A DNA stretch of 64,000 nucleotides from Cyclobacteriaceae bacterium (GTDB lineage: Bacteria; Bacteroidota; Bacteroidia; Cytophagales; Cyclobacteriaceae): the NCBI GenBank assembly GCA_019694875.1, contig JAIBBC010000001.1:186001-250000 (forward strand), given 5' to 3'. Of the stretch, positions 17,010-26,986 are shown one piece after another; position 1 is the stretch's first letter, and every line of letters starts with the position of its first letter. The notes beneath the pieces were generated by a model, which saw only the letters and a list, made by a program, of their open reading frames with translations, had not been told where the DNA came from and did no database searches. The position numbers and the translations under genes were made by a program.

Positions 17010-18677
17010 TTATGCCAGTTTACTTTTGCGATAGCCGTACGCGAAGTAAATAATCAGCCCCAACGCCATCCACAAAAAGAAATATCCCCAGCTGTTTGCA
17101 GGAATTTCAATCATCAGGTATGAACAGAACAGCACACCGAGAATCGGGATAACAGAGAACTTTCTGACAACGGTTAAGATCGTCAGCACAAATGCCAATA
17201 CAAGGAAAATCGTAAACAATACTTTATCGGCTGCAATTTCACCATCGAACAATGTGGTGATGCGGGTGCGGAACAGGTACACAAACAACGCAAACAGTAC
17301 CGGCACAATGAACCGGCCATTGATGTACGGCAGTCTGAATTTACCAACCTCTTTTTCAATGCGTGGCAGCATCAACACCCCACCGGAAACCAGAACAAAC
17401 GCGAACAACGTTCCGATGCTTGTCATGTTAGTCATGAACCCACTCTCCATAAACAAAGCCGGTACGGCCACCAGAATTCCCGTGATGATGGTAGCGAAAG
17501 AAGGAGTTTGATACTTTGGATGGATCGTTTGAAATTTTTTCGGGAGCAACCCGTCACGGCTCATGCTCATCCAGATGCGGGGCTGCCCGAGCTGGAATAC
17601 CAGCAACACGCTGGTTGTTGCCACAACAGCACTAACAGAAATAATTTTTTCGATCCAGGGAGCGCGGTGTTCAAAAACAAACGCCAACGGATCGTTTACT
17701 CCGCTGAACTTCGAATAATTTTCAATTCCGGTAAGGACAAGTGCAATCAATACGTAAAGGGTTGTACAAATCACCAGCGAATAAATCATCCCGCGAGGTA
17801 TGTCGCGTTGGGGATTTTTGCATTCTTCAGCGGTTGTTGAAATCGCATCAAAACCGATGTACGCATAGAACACAGCCGACACCCCTTTCAATACACCTTC
17901 AAACCGGTTTGGCAAAAAAGGTGTCCAGTTGCTTACGTCAACAAAGAATGCTCCGGCAATAATTACAAAAATGATTACCGCCACTTTAAACACAACCATG
18001 TAGTTGGCTGAGTTCTTACTTTCCTTAATTCCGATGTACGCCAGCCAGGTGATCAAGCCAACAACAATAAAGGCAGGAAGGTTAAAAAATATCGGCATAT
18101 CTCCGATTCGCGGAGCGCTATTCCAGGCGTTGATCGCGAACTGGTATTTACTTACATCCGCAGCATTCGAAAAATCGCCAGCGGCCATAAACTGCGTGGC
18201 AGAACTGAATGCAGCCTTGGCCGTTGAGTAATCGATCAGCATCCAATCCGGCAGATGAATATTAAAGATGTTGACAAGAAGGTTGTTAAAGTACGTGCTC
18301 CAGGAAATGGCCACTACAATATTTCCAATTGCGTATTCGAGGATCAATGCCCAGCCGATAATCCACGCGATGATTTCACCGAACACAACATACGAATATG
18401 TGTAGGCACTTCCCGATACCGGAACACGACTGGCAAACTCGGCATAACATAAGGCAGAGAATCCGCACGTAACGGCAGTGATCACAAACAGAAGCGATAC
18501 CCCGGGGCCGCCATCAAATGCTGCCTGACCAATGGTCGAAAAAACACCCGCTCCAATAACAGCAGCAATACCCATGGCCGTAAGGTCGCGCACACCGAGC
18601 ACCTTGTTTAACTGGTGCCCATGCCCATCGGGCACAACGTTGGAGATTGGTTTCTTACGAAAGATAGAGCCCGCCAT
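17010..18677 (-). CDS. APC superfamily amino acid permease
   Basis: This 555-residue inner membrane transporter has a soluble N terminus (residues 1-30) followed by 12 or more transmembrane helices. The first helix carries the substrate-binding GIAAVIGAGVFSTIGQAA, and later EFASRVPVSGSAYTYSYVVFGE and FYAYIGFDAISTTAEECKNP are hallmarks of the cationic amino acid transporter (CAT) branch. The long loop between helices 3 and 4 (about 140-195) is a variable region. It likely imports an amino acid by proton symport or exchange; the actual substrate is unknown. It leads a two-gene unit with the membrane methyltransferase. Confidence 0.9.
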   Translation of the reverse strand: MAGSIFRKKPISNVVPDGHGHQLNKVLGVRDLTAMGIAAVIGAGVFSTIGQAAFDGGPGVSLLFVITAVTCGFSALCYAEFASRVPVSGSAYTYSYVVFGEIIAWIIGWALILEYAIGNIVVAISWSTYFNNLLVNIFNIHLPDWMLIDYSTAKAAFSSATQFMAAGDFSNAADVSKYQFAINAWNSAPRIGDMPIFFNLPAFIVVGLITWLAYIGIKESKNSANYMVVFKVAVIIFVIIAGAFFVDVSNWTPFLPNRFEGVLKGVSAVFYAYIGFDAISTTAEECKNPQRDIPRGMIYSLVICTTLYVLIALVLTGIENYSKFSGVNDPLAFVFEHRAPWIEKIISVSAVVATTSVLLVFQLGQPRIWMSMSRDGLLPKKFQTIHPKYQTPSFATIITGILVAVPALFMESGFMTNMTSIGTLFAFVLVSGGVLMLPRIEKEVGKFRLPYINGRFIVPVLFALFVYLFRTRITTLFDGEIAADKVLFTIFLVLAFVLTILTVVRKFSVIPILGVLFCSYLMIEIPANSWGYFFLWMALGLIIYFAYGYRKSKLA

Positions 18678-18812
18678 GGTTTATGTTTTAGGAACTGTAA
18701 AGTAGCAAAATTTGCATCAGGATACATGGATTACCCTTCGGCCGGAAGAAATCTTACGTGATCCATGTACCGAAAATGAGGCAGGAGCATTTTCACATGC
18801 CCCGAAGTGGTT

Positions 18813-18820
18813 TATATTTG
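18813..18820 (+). promoter_or_regulatory. -7 promoter box for the 3'-5' exonuclease gene
   Basis: TATATTTG is a perfect match to TAnnTTTG, followed by CCC as in several other promoters here. It lies 14 bases before the ATG at 18835 and rules out the more distal in-frame ATG at 18712. Confidence 0.7.
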
Positions 18821-18834
18821 CCCTTTCTGAAAGA

Positions 18835-19431
18835 ATGAGTGGGGTGAATCCAGGCAAAACTATCTCTCACGATGAGATCAACGCGCTTCCGCTGAAAGCG
18901 TTTATGGGAGACATTCAGCTTGTTACAAAAGCTGCGCATCTTCATGACGTATTCACGGAAATACAAAAGCATGAAGTGGTGGGCTTTGATACAGAAACCA
19001 AACCTGCGTTTGTAAAAGGTCAGGTGTTCAAAGTTGCTTTGCTTCAACTGGCTATTCCTGAAAAAGTTTTTCTTATCCGACTTAATTTTACAGGTCTTAC
19101 CAAAGAGATTACCACATTTTTCGAAAACGAAAATGTTATCAAAGCAGGCGTTGGCCTCCGCGATGATATTAAGACGCTGCATCGTTTGGGAAAATTTACG
19201 CCCGCAGGTTTTGCCGAGCTTTCAACGATGGCACGCGAAACCGGTCTTGAAGTAGAGAGCGTGAAAAAATTAACCGCGTTACTGCTGGGCTTCAGGATTT
19301 CAAAAGGCGCACAGACTTCCAACTGGGAAGCAGAACAACTTAATGAAAAGCAGGTTGTGTATGCGGCAACCGATGCGTGGGTTTGCCTGGAGATTTATAA
19401 GAAACTGAAATCGGGAATAAGCAGACATTAG
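18835..19431 (+). CDS. 3'-5' exonuclease, RNase D/DnaQ-like
   Basis: This 198-residue protein holds a single DEDD-type 3'-5' exonuclease domain. Exo I is VVGFDTETKPAF, Exo II is KAGVGLRDDIKTL and Exo III is YAATDAWVCLEIYKKL, where the Tyr-x3-Asp marks the DEDDy subclass. This resembles the nuclease part of RNase D and the Werner exonuclease, without an HRDC domain. The start MSGVNPGKTIS is chosen because a strong promoter lies between it and an upstream ATG. Target (RNA or DNA) cannot be told. Confidence 0.9.
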   Translation: MSGVNPGKTISHDEINALPLKAFMGDIQLVTKAAHLHDVFTEIQKHEVVGFDTETKPAFVKGQVFKVALLQLAIPEKVFLIRLNFTGLTKEITTFFENENVIKAGVGLRDDIKTLHRLGKFTPAGFAELSTMARETGLEVESVKKLTALLLGFRISKGAQTSNWEAEQLNEKQVVYAATDAWVCLEIYKKLKSGISRH

Positions 19432-19435
19432 TCGT

Positions 19436-19486
19436 CAGGCATTAGGAATTAGGGATTAAGCAGTCAGATGCCTGATCCCTAATGCC
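19436..19486. repeat. Quasi-palindromic intergenic spacer, possible bidirectional terminator
   Basis: The unit GGCATTAGG recurs on both strands. TCAGGCAT (19436-19443) pairs perfectly with ATGCCTGA (19468-19475), and GGCATTAGG (19438-19446) pairs with CCTAATGCC (19478-19486), so two exclusive hairpins are possible. It lies between convergent genes; there is no strong T run. Confidence 0.6.
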
Positions 19487-19498
19487 GAATACTCCGAA

Positions 19499-20473
19499 TT
19501 ATTCTTTCTTCGTAGAACCTTTTCCTGAGATTGAATTTCTCATCTCAGTATCAGCCTGAACGTTCTGCATTTTGTAATAATCCATCACACCCAGGTTCCC
19601 TTTGGTGAAAGCTTCCGCCATCGCTTTTGGAATTTCGGCTTCCGCCTGAATTACATTCGCGCGGGCTTCTTGTGCTTTCGCGATCATCTCCTGCTCCAGA
19701 GCAACCGCCATCGCACGTCTTTCTTCCGCTTTGGCTTCAGCAACTTTCAAGTCGGCTGTTGCCTGATCGATTTGAAGTTTCGCACCAATGTTTGCACCTA
19801 CATCCACATCGGCAATATCAATGGAAAGAATTTCAAATGCGGTTCCCGCATCCAAACCGCGCGACAACACAAGCTTTGAAATCTTATCCGGACTTTCCAA
19901 TACTTCTTTGTGCGACTTAGCCGAACCAATTGACGATACGATACCTTCACCAACGCGTGCAAGAATTGTATCTTCACCGGCACCACCTACCAGTTGCTGG
20001 ATGCTGGCGCGAACCGTTACCCGGGCTACAGCAATTAACTGGATACCATCGGCAGCTACAGCGGCAACTTTAGGAGTTGTGATTACTTTCGGGTTAACCG
20101 AAATCTGAACAGCCTGAAACACATCGCGGCCGGCAAGGTCAATCGCGGTGGCTTGTTTAAACTCGAGATGGATGTTTGCCTTATCGGCAGAAATCAACGC
20201 ACGAATTACGTTCGGCACATTTCCACCTGCCAGGTAGTGCGTTTCCAACTCATTTGACGTCAGCTTTAATCCGGCCTTGGTAGCTGTGATCAACGATTCA
20301 ACAATAACCCGTGGCGGCACTTTACGGATGCGCATCACCACCAGCTCCACCAACCCCACACGTACGCCTGAAAACAATGCCGTGATCCAGAGGCCGACAG
20401 GAACAAAATAGAGGAAAATAAAAAACAGGATTATCCCTGCAAAGACTGTCACTAAAAGCGCTATGCCATCCAT
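19499..20473 (-). CDS. floA: Flotillin-like protein FloA
   Basis: This 324-residue membrane scaffold protein has an N-terminal membrane hairpin (residues 5-35), an SPFH/PHB domain and a C-terminal helical region rich in Glu-Ala ([20 protein letters not shown]). Segments such as [22 protein letters not shown] (in part) and ISADKANI are typical of the FloA family. Flotillins organise functional membrane microdomains, studied mostly in Bacillus and Staphylococcus. The gene lies 24 bases after an NfeD-like gene, the classical partner, so the pair is likely one operon. The C terminus is a Lys/Ser-rich tail. Confidence 0.93.
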   Translation of the reverse strand: MDGIALLVTVFAGIILFFIFLYFVPVGLWITALFSGVRVGLVELVVMRIRKVPPRVIVESLITATKAGLKLTSNELETHYLAGGNVPNVIRALISADKANIHLEFKQATAIDLAGRDVFQAVQISVNPKVITTPKVAAVAADGIQLIAVARVTVRASIQQLVGGAGEDTILARVGEGIVSSIGSAKSHKEVLESPDKISKLVLSRGLDAGTAFEILSIDIADVDVGANIGAKLQIDQATADLKVAEAKAEERRAMAVALEQEMIAKAQEARANVIQAEAEIPKAMAEAFTKGNLGVMDYYKMQNVQADTEMRNSISGKGSTKKE

Positions 20474-20497
20474 AAAATTTACGTTAGGTTTTGGGGG

Positions 20498-20962
20498 TTA
20501 TTGAATTGGTTCTACTACAACATCGTTTGAGCGGATCTTTACAATTCTGACGCGAACCGCATTCTCCACATATTCTCCATTTGTTTTCACTTCAAAGAAT
20601 TTTCCCTGAAAGTCAGCTGTGCCGATTGGCCGCAACGCAGATACGGTAACGCCTTCCTCACCTTCGCTCAATTTTGAGGTAAGGCCTTCATTTACTTTAC
20701 TGCTGATAGCCGAGTTATTGGCAAATTTGTTCCAGGTTCCGTACCGAAAACTGAAGTACAACGCCAACGCAGTGGTCAGGCCGGTACCCAGCATTACATA
20801 AAAACCAATCTGATTGTCGTATTGCCGGTATGCAAACACTACCCCTGCAATCATAAAGGCTGCACCCAAAAAGCCAACCACGGTCGTGCCGGGGATAAAA
20901 ACTATCTCCGCGATAATGAGCACAATGCCGGCTACGATAAGCGCTGCAATGATCAACCACAT
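20498..20962 (-). CDS. NfeD-like membrane protein
   Basis: This 154-residue protein is a short NfeD, without the N-terminal ClpP-like protease domain of the long form. It has three or so transmembrane helices (residues 3-75), with EIVFIPGTTVVGFLGAAFM, and a C-terminal OB-fold domain containing GEEGVTVSALRPIGTADFQGK. NfeD proteins are encoded beside flotillin-like or stomatin-like genes and are thought to work with them in the membrane. Here floA follows directly. Confidence 0.9.
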   Translation of the reverse strand: MWLIIAALIVAGIVLIIAEIVFIPGTTVVGFLGAAFMIAGVVFAYRQYDNQIGFYVMLGTGLTTALALYFSFRYGTWNKFANNSAISSKVNEGLTSKLSEGEEGVTVSALRPIGTADFQGKFFEVKTNGEYVENAVRVRIVKIRSNDVVVEPIQ

Positions 20963-21004
20963 AAGGCAATAAATTTCAGGGATTTAAAAGTACGCATTTA
21001 CCCG

Positions 21005-22480
21005 TCAATATGCTTGCGCGAAAAGCACCCTTTTGGAAGAGGGTTTGCCTGAAAACACACAAACGCCTTTTTCTTCCGGTGCATCCAATGGAATACAACG
21101 GATTGTGGCTTTTGTAGCTTCCTTAATAGCAGCTTCGGTTTCCTTGGTTCCGTCCCAATGGGCCAGCACAAATCCACCCTTTTCTTCCATTACCTTTTTG
21201 AACTCATCGAAGGTATCAACCTGCGTGGTCATCTCTTCGCGAAGCTTGAATGCTTTCTGGTAAATGTTTTTTTGGATATCGTCCAGCAGAACAAGTACAT
21301 CTACTGCCACGCTGTCTATATTCATCACCTTCTTTTCCTTGGTGTCCCTGCGGGCAACTTCCACCGTTCCGTTTTCCAGGTCACGTGGGCCGATTGCCAA
21401 TCGCACAGGCACGCCTTTCAGTTCCCATTCGGCAAACTTGAAGCCCGGCTTGTGTGTATCACGGCTGTCAAACTTCACCGTAATGTTATGCTTACGAAGC
21501 TCTGCGCTGATCTCATTTACTTTTTCCGAAATGCGGTTGAACTCGTCATCGGTTTTGAAGATCGGCACGATCACAACATGAATTGGCGCCAGTTTTGGAG
21601 GCAGCACGAGGCCGTCATCATCGGAGTGAGCCATGATCAACGCACCCATCAATCGGGTGCTAACGCCCCATGAAGTTCCCCACACGTAATCCAGTTTACC
21701 GTCTTTACCGGCAAACTGAACATCAAATGCTTTCGCGAAATTTTGTCCGAGGAAATGTGATGTACCCGCCTGTAACGCCTTGCCATCCTGCATCAATCCC
21801 TCAATGCAATACGTATCGATCGCGCCAGGGAATTTTTCACCCTCCGATTTTTTTCCTTTAACCACCGGCACCGCCATGTGACGCTCCGCAAATTCAGCAT
21901 ATACGTCAAGCATTTGAAGCGTTTCTTTTACCGCTTCATCCGCAGTAGAGTGAGCTGTATGGCCTTCCTGCCAGAGAAACTCTGCCGTTCTCAGGAAAAG
22001 ACGCGTGCGCATTTCCCAGCGAACAACGTTTGCCCATTGGTTGATAAGGATCGGCAGGTCGCGGTACGATTGAATCCATTTTTTGTAGGAGTTCCAGATC
22101 ACCGTTTCTGATGTAGGCCTCACGATAAGTTCTTCTTCGAGTTTCGCGTCCGGATCTACAACCACACTCTTTCCATCTTCTGAATTTTTCAGACGGTAAT
22201 GCGTAACAATTGCACATTCTTTTGCAAACCCTTCAACATGACTGGCCTCTTTCGCGAGATATGACTTTGGAATGAATAAGGGGAAATAGGCATTCACGTG
22301 ACCGGTGTCTTTAAACATCTTGTCAAGTGTTTGTTGCATTTTCTCCCAGATGCTATACCCATAGGGTTTAATCACCATGCACCCGCGCACATCGGAATGT
22401 TCGGCCAGGTCGGCCTTTTTCACTAACTCGTTGTACCACTGCGAGTAATCTTCGCTTCTGCTGGTTAATTCTTTGCCCAT
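21005..22480 (-). CDS. proS: Prolyl-tRNA synthetase, ProRS type 3
   Basis: This 491-residue class II synthetase charges tRNA-Pro. It is of the type lacking the inserted editing domain (archaeal/eukaryote-like), with motif 1 region [20 protein letters not shown], motif 2 region [34 protein letters not shown] and [15 protein letters not shown]. The C-terminal anticodon-binding domain ends in a zinc-site-like region with [17 protein letters not shown] and a terminal Tyr, as in this subtype. A TAnnTTTG box lies about 37 bases upstream. Confidence 0.96.
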   Translation of the reverse strand: MGKELTSRSEDYSQWYNELVKKADLAEHSDVRGCMVIKPYGYSIWEKMQQTLDKMFKDTGHVNAYFPLFIPKSYLAKEASHVEGFAKECAIVTHYRLKNSEDGKSVVVDPDAKLEEELIVRPTSETVIWNSYKKWIQSYRDLPILINQWANVVRWEMRTRLFLRTAEFLWQEGHTAHSTADEAVKETLQMLDVYAEFAERHMAVPVVKGKKSEGEKFPGAIDTYCIEGLMQDGKALQAGTSHFLGQNFAKAFDVQFAGKDGKLDYVWGTSWGVSTRLMGALIMAHSDDDGLVLPPKLAPIHVVIVPIFKTDDEFNRISEKVNEISAELRKHNITVKFDSRDTHKPGFKFAEWELKGVPVRLAIGPRDLENGTVEVARRDTKEKKVMNIDSVAVDVLVLLDDIQKNIYQKAFKLREEMTTQVDTFDEFKKVMEEKGGFVLAHWDGTKETEAAIKEATKATIRCIPLDAPEEKGVCVFSGKPSSKRVLFAQAY

Positions 22481-22516
22481 GTTGGTATAATTATTGCACT
22501 TTTTTCAACTATCCGG

Positions 22517-22524
22517 CAAATATA
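22517..22524 (-). promoter_or_regulatory. -7 promoter box for proS
   Basis: TATATTTG on the minus strand is an exact match to TAnnTTTG and lies 36 bases upstream of the proS start codon. Confidence 0.6.
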
Positions 22525-22649
22525 AAGCAGGAAGGTTTGGAATAAAGGGGTAAGCGTAATTTCTGTAGTGTTTGCCCTGTCAAATTCGTAGGTTTAGGAA
22601 CACTTTTCACCTGTTTATACGTTATACTACCAACCTAACTATCGGCATT

Positions 22650-23738
22650 ATGAAAACTAGAATTGTGTTAGCGGGCTTATTGGGAATGGCGATGACGCTG
22701 GAGGTGTCTGCACAGCGCGCTGAAAATGACGATATGTATTTCCGCAGCAAGGACCGTGAAAAGAACAAATCAATCGAAGCTTACGCGGACTACGCTTCGG
22801 TTAAAACGAAAAAACCAAAGCATGAGGAAGTTGTAACAGAGGAAGAGGATGACAATTCCAACCCTACCGACAGTTACTCTGCAAGAAATGTAAATCCGGA
22901 ATATGTGTCCCGTTCGAATTCTGAAAAAGCGAGCGAAGACGAGAGCAACTATTATCTGGAAGGCTACACGCCTCCGGCAGCAACTACAAATTTTAACAAC
23001 AGCTACTATAATAACGCCAACTGGGCCCGCAGCAGCTATTACGCCAATGCTATGTGGAACAGTCCGTATTACGGTATTGGATATTACAGCCCGTGGGCCA
23101 GTCCATATTACGGTGGCGGATTTTATGATCCCTGGATGAATCCGTACTACGGAACGGGTTACGGCATGGGCCCTTCGTACGGATGGCGCACAGGCTGGTC
23201 GCTTTCATTTACATTCGGAAATTACTGGAGCCCGTGGGGTTATGGATATGGCGGATACCCGTACTATGGCGGCTACGGTTACGGATATCCATCCTACTAC
23301 TATGGCGGAGGTTATTACAATGAACCGGTAAGAGGAAATTACGGAAAACGCCCTTCACGTCACTCGGCTGCTGTAACGCCTACGCAAAGAACCGTTACCC
23401 GCACCCGTTCTACAGACGATGTAGCTAATGTGAATGGCAGAACTCGCAAGCGTCAGGCGCAGGATGACTATTACGTGAGGCCTTCACGAAGAAACACCGG
23501 CTTCAATCCGGGAGTAAGTCCTTCAAGCAGCAGGCCGTTTAATAATGATAATTCAGGATTTTCGAATCCTACGAGCAGGCCGTCACGAAGCCGGGACTTA
23601 TTCAGCCAGCCTTCAACGCCTTCTCATACTCCATCGCATACACCATCATACTCTCCTTCTCCTTCACGGGGTGGCTCTGGCGGTGGTGGCGGAGGTGGAG
23701 GTGGCGGTTCAAGTCCACGCCCGCGCGGAAGAGGTTAA
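22650..23738 (+). CDS. Gly/Tyr/Ser-rich secreted low-complexity protein
   Basis: I do not recognise this 362-residue protein. A signal peptide (MKTRIVLAGLLGMAMTLEVSA) is followed by an acidic segment with KHEEVVTEEEDD, then about 130 residues very rich in Tyr, Gly, Trp and Pro (SPYYG and GYGYG motifs), a basic Ser/Thr/Arg region, a PSHTPSHTPS repeat, ten consecutive glycines (codons 23679-23708) and an Arg-rich tail. The composition suggests an unstructured or adhesive surface protein. An in-frame ATG at 22572 would spoil the signal peptide. The FadL-like gene follows after 27 bases, so the two may be cotranscribed. Confidence 0.8.
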   Translation: MKTRIVLAGLLGMAMTLEVSAQRAENDDMYFRSKDREKNKSIEAYADYASVKTKKPKHEEVVTEEEDDNSNPTDSYSARNVNPEYVSRSNSEKASEDESNYYLEGYTPPAATTNFNNSYYNNANWARSSYYANAMWNSPYYGIGYYSPWASPYYGGGFYDPWMNPYYGTGYGMGPSYGWRTGWSLSFTFGNYWSPWGYGYGGYPYYGGYGYGYPSYYYGGGYYNEPVRGNYGKRPSRHSAAVTPTQRTVTRTRSTDDVANVNGRTRKRQAQDDYYVRPSRRNTGFNPGVSPSSSRPFNNDNSGFSNPTSRPSRSRDLFSQPSTPSHTPSHTPSYSPSPSRGGSGGGGGGGGGGSSPRPRGRG

Positions 23739-23765
23739 GCGTTCAATTTTTTAACAACAACAGGT

Positions 23766-25340
23766 ATGAGGTCTTTTCAAATAAGCCTTAGTGTTATTCT
23801 CATGTTCTTTTGCAGCCAGGTTTTTTCACAAGGCTTTGTTGAGAACGCACTTTTGTTCAGCAGAACGAAGCCGGGCGGAAGTGCGCGCATTCAGGGAATG
23901 GGCGGAGCACAGGTGGCACTTGGTGGCGACTACAGTTCAGCACTCGCGAACCCCGCAGGACTTGGAATGTACAACCGTTCAGAGTTTACCTTCAGTCCCG
24001 GATTGAATTTCTATAATTCAAATTCTACCCTGTTAAATCATACCGGAACAAACACGGCCGATGATTCCAAAACAGTATTTAATATTCCCGGATTGAGCTA
24101 CGTACACCACAGCCCGAGAGAATCCGGGAATTTTTTGGGTGGATCATTCGCCATTACCATGACACGGACGAACGATTTTCAAAATGCTTTTCAGTACCAG
24201 GGAAGAGACAATGCAACTTCAATTATCGACTACTTCGAACAAATGGCGCAGGGTTACTCCATTAACACCGTTCCAAGTCCGTATAGTGACATTCCTCTTT
24301 TGAACTTCGATGCACCGGAGGGTTTGGCCTATCAAACATTTCTGATCACTCCCTATAATGAAGATCCTGATAACACCTCACCTTCGCTGCCTGACGATTA
24401 CATAAATTATTTCTCGGAGCTGGATACACTAGGTGACGAGGTTCGCACCGTTAACCGGAATGGTCGGGTCAACCTTCGCGGAGCGCAGTATCAATGGTCG
24501 TTTGCGTATGGCGGAAATATCAGTGATAAATTCTTCTTTGGCGCTGCCGTGGGCGTGACAACCTTACGCTACAAGTATGCTTCCGCGTACACGGAACGTA
24601 ACTTTACCTTTAGCAGCGGCTACCCGTCACCGCTGGATGATTTGACATTAAATGAAAACATTGAGATTGACGGATCAGGTGTAAACTTAACGCTGGGTGT
24701 GATTTATCGTTTTGTGGACTTTGCCCAGGTAGGCGTTTCACTGGTTACCCCAACGTATTATACACTTACCGACACCTACAGTGCCCGACTTCGCGCGAAC
24801 TGGGACAGCAGCGTGCGTTCGGATGAAGACATTTCATCCGAGCCAATCGTATCGGAATACAACCTGATTACACCGATGAAACTAAGCACCGGGCTGGCAT
24901 TTTTCGTTGGAAAGTATGGCGTTGTTTCGGGTGATGTTGAGTTTGTTAACTATGGGAAGGCGCGTTATAATTCCGATACCCCGGGAGTTTCTTTCAAGCC
25001 GGATAACAATGATGTGAAGTATTACTATTCTAATGTTATCAATTACCGCATTGGAGCTGAGGCAAGAATCGGCATCGTGCGTGTGCGGGGTGGATACAAT
25101 TTGCAGAACAACCCTTACAAGAACACATTTAATCTTGGCAGTAGCGTAACAACGATAAGCGGAGGCGTTGGCGTGAGGCTGGACAAGTTCTTCATTGACG
25201 GAACGTTTTTGAATACCCGTTATAACTCTTCATACAGTCCGTATACGGTGACGGATGCAGATAACAATGTAGTTGGTCCTGTAGCGCGTTTGAAGAATAC
25301 GATGAACAGCGCGATGCTAACCGTTGGATTTACGTTTTAA
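23766..25340 (+). CDS. FadL/OmpP1-like outer membrane transport protein
   Basis: This 524-residue protein has a signal peptide (MRSFQISLSVILMFFCSQVFS) followed by GSARIQGMGGAQVALGGD and SSALANPAGLGMYN, the N-terminal plug-like signature shared by FadL/OmpP1/PorV-type barrels. The rest alternates in a way typical of a large beta-barrel and ends in MLTVGFTF, with a terminal aromatic residue. FadL members import hydrophobic compounds; PorV members act in type IX secretion. Length and overall form favour the FadL-like class, but the substrate is unknown. Its end overlaps the convergent aroK gene by 24 bases. Confidence 0.8.
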   Translation: MRSFQISLSVILMFFCSQVFSQGFVENALLFSRTKPGGSARIQGMGGAQVALGGDYSSALANPAGLGMYNRSEFTFSPGLNFYNSNSTLLNHTGTNTADDSKTVFNIPGLSYVHHSPRESGNFLGGSFAITMTRTNDFQNAFQYQGRDNATSIIDYFEQMAQGYSINTVPSPYSDIPLLNFDAPEGLAYQTFLITPYNEDPDNTSPSLPDDYINYFSELDTLGDEVRTVNRNGRVNLRGAQYQWSFAYGGNISDKFFFGAAVGVTTLRYKYASAYTERNFTFSSGYPSPLDDLTLNENIEIDGSGVNLTLGVIYRFVDFAQVGVSLVTPTYYTLTDTYSARLRANWDSSVRSDEDISSEPIVSEYNLITPMKLSTGLAFFVGKYGVVSGDVEFVNYGKARYNSDTPGVSFKPDNNDVKYYYSNVINYRIGAEARIGIVRVRGGYNLQNNPYKNTFNLGSSVTTISGGVGVRLDKFFIDGTFLNTRYNSSYSPYTVTDADNNVVGPVARLKNTMNSAMLTVGFTF

Positions 25341-25841
25341 TTCCGCCAGAATTTCTGCAGGTGATTGCAAACCGCTTAAAGTTATTTCTGCCTGGGTGTA
25401 GAACGGCAACCTTTTCGCTAATAAATCTTCAAGTTTCCCGGTAAGTTTTTCCGGATCGGATTCATTCAGCAAGGGCCGAAGGCTGTGCTCCCGCGTAAGC
25501 ATAAATCGCTTCAAGATTTCAGAAACCGGCACGTTCAGAAATACCGTTCTGCCCGAAGCATTCATAAAAGGCATGTTGTCGTGAAAACATGGCGTACCAC
25601 CACCGCAGGCCATAACAAATTCTGCAGATTTGCTTTGCTGACGTAACGCCACCGCTTCCAGGCTTCTGAAATATTCCTCGCCATGTTCTGAGAAAATAGC
25701 CGCAACAGACTTTCCGCTTTCCTGTTCGATCGCATGGTCGAGATCAATGAAGGGGATGCTTAACTCACCGGCTAGTTTTTTTCCCAGGGTGCTTTTTCCC
25801 GAGCCAGGCAAACCGATGAGGTATAGCTTCATGAAAGTCAA
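25317..25841 (-). CDS. aroK: Shikimate kinase
   Basis: This enzyme phosphorylates shikimate in aromatic amino acid synthesis. It has the Walker A loop IGLPGSGKSTLGKKLA, the shikimate-binding FIDLDHAIE, ACGGGTP (Walker B-like GGG motif) and the lid region with RPLL. The ATG at 25841 overlaps the upstream stop as ATGA; an alternative ATG three codons later (25832, MKLYLIG) matches the family start just as well, so the true length is 174 or 171 residues. It lies last in a unit with the DUF1599 and BT_3928 genes. Confidence 0.94.
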   Translation of the reverse strand: MTFMKLYLIGLPGSGKSTLGKKLAGELSIPFIDLDHAIEQESGKSVAAIFSEHGEEYFRSLEAVALRQQSKSAEFVMACGGGTPCFHDNMPFMNASGRTVFLNVPVSEILKRFMLTREHSLRPLLNESDPEKLTGKLEDLLAKRLPFYTQAEITLSGLQSPAEILAELKRKSNG

Positions 25842-26938
25842 TTTATCAGGCCGAGTACTTCGGCCGCATCAGGCGTATCATTGTGATGCCACATGCCTTT
25901 TACGGTTCCGTCAACCCATAACGTAAGGCCGGGGTTCGACCTAACAATTGTTTTCAGTACCGTTGCATCCGTAAAGAAGTAAGGCACCGCCAGCTGATGC
26001 TGATGCCGGAACGCATCAATTACATCAGACGGAGATGATGTCAAAATCATCATGTCGACTTTGCCTTCCAGCGATTTTGTCAGCGTAACAATATCTTCAA
26101 TATTCTTTGTCGAAGCCTTTTTTACATCATACATAATGATCAGAAGCTTTGCCCCGGTAAAGGCCTCCCGGGTAACATCTTCACCCTCGGCACTGGTGAC
26201 CGAAAAGTCAGTGATCTTCGCTATAGCTTTATCAGCATTCAACACACGCGAACTTTTATACGTGTAGCCATCCGAGAGAAAAGTTTGAGAGGCGACCTCT
26301 TTTCCATCCTTCTCAAACACATACTCAATCACCGGCTGTTCCTGTGGTTTCATTTGCTCAGGAATGTTGTTCCCGATTCTGTACGCCCGGAAATCAATGA
26401 ATGGTAAATGCCGGATAGCATAGACGCCCAGGAAAATGCAAAGGATCGTTGTACCCAGAACAACCGCATGGCCTTCGCGTGTTCGCAGAACCGGCTCGTA
26501 CCTCCTGTGATACCACAGCAAGTGAAGTACAAAAACCATCAGGATAACATCTTTGGTAAAGGATTGCCAGGGTGTGAGCTTGATGGCATCGCCAAAACAT
26601 CCGCAATCCGTAACCTTGTTAAAGTATGCTGAATAGAATGTGAGAAACGTAAAAAACAGCAACAACAGAAAAAGCACCCACGTAGTAATCTTCATGCGGT
26701 AGTTGATCAGCACGGCCACCCCGAGAACAATTTCAAGCACCACCATGATAAAGCCGATCTCCAGCGCGTACGGAATAAAAATTTTAAAGAACGAGCCAAA
26801 ATCGTTGGTGAATACTTCAAAGTACTCATGCATCTTGATTTCGGTCCCGACAGGGTCATTTAGCTTAATCAGTCCGGAGAAGATGAAAAGCCCGCCAATG
26901 AAAAACCGCGAGAATTGATCGATTATTTTTCTTACCAT
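25838..26938 (-). CDS. BT_3928 family DoxX/MauE-like membrane protein
   Basis: This 366-residue membrane protein has four helices resembling DoxX/MauE (FIFSGLIKLNDP, then helices at about 45-150) with the motif TDCGCFGDAI between helices 3 and 4, where MauE-like proteins keep a Cys pair. A fifth helix at about 165-185 leads to a C-terminal domain of about 150 residues that looks thioredoxin-like in strand order but has no CxxC. This layout is the Bacteroidota family named after BT_3928; function is unknown, with redox or thiol handling a possible theme. The start at 26938 (MVRKIIDQ) is preferred over 26977. Placement beside DUF1599 is conserved in the phylum. Confidence 0.85.
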   Translation of the reverse strand: MVRKIIDQFSRFFIGGLFIFSGLIKLNDPVGTEIKMHEYFEVFTNDFGSFFKIFIPYALEIGFIMVVLEIVLGVAVLINYRMKITTWVLFLLLLFFTFLTFYSAYFNKVTDCGCFGDAIKLTPWQSFTKDVILMVFVLHLLWYHRRYEPVLRTREGHAVVLGTTILCIFLGVYAIRHLPFIDFRAYRIGNNIPEQMKPQEQPVIEYVFEKDGKEVASQTFLSDGYTYKSSRVLNADKAIAKITDFSVTSAEGEDVTREAFTGAKLLIIMYDVKKASTKNIEDIVTLTKSLEGKVDMMILTSSPSDVIDAFRHQHQLAVPYFFTDATVLKTIVRSNPGLTLWVDGTVKGMWHHNDTPDAAEVLGLIN

Positions 26939-26986
26939 AGTGTCCGCAGTTGACAGGTTAAACCGCCAACAGTTCAATTTAGTATA

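Noticed and set aside
23679-23708. Poly-glycine codon run as an unstable microsatellite
   Set aside because: Codons are mixed GGT, GGC and GGA, so it is not a simple DNA repeat; phase variation is unlikely.
23545-23754. Frame encoding 69 residues inside the Gly/Tyr-rich gene
   Set aside because: It is a shadow of low-complexity codons in another frame, with no family features.
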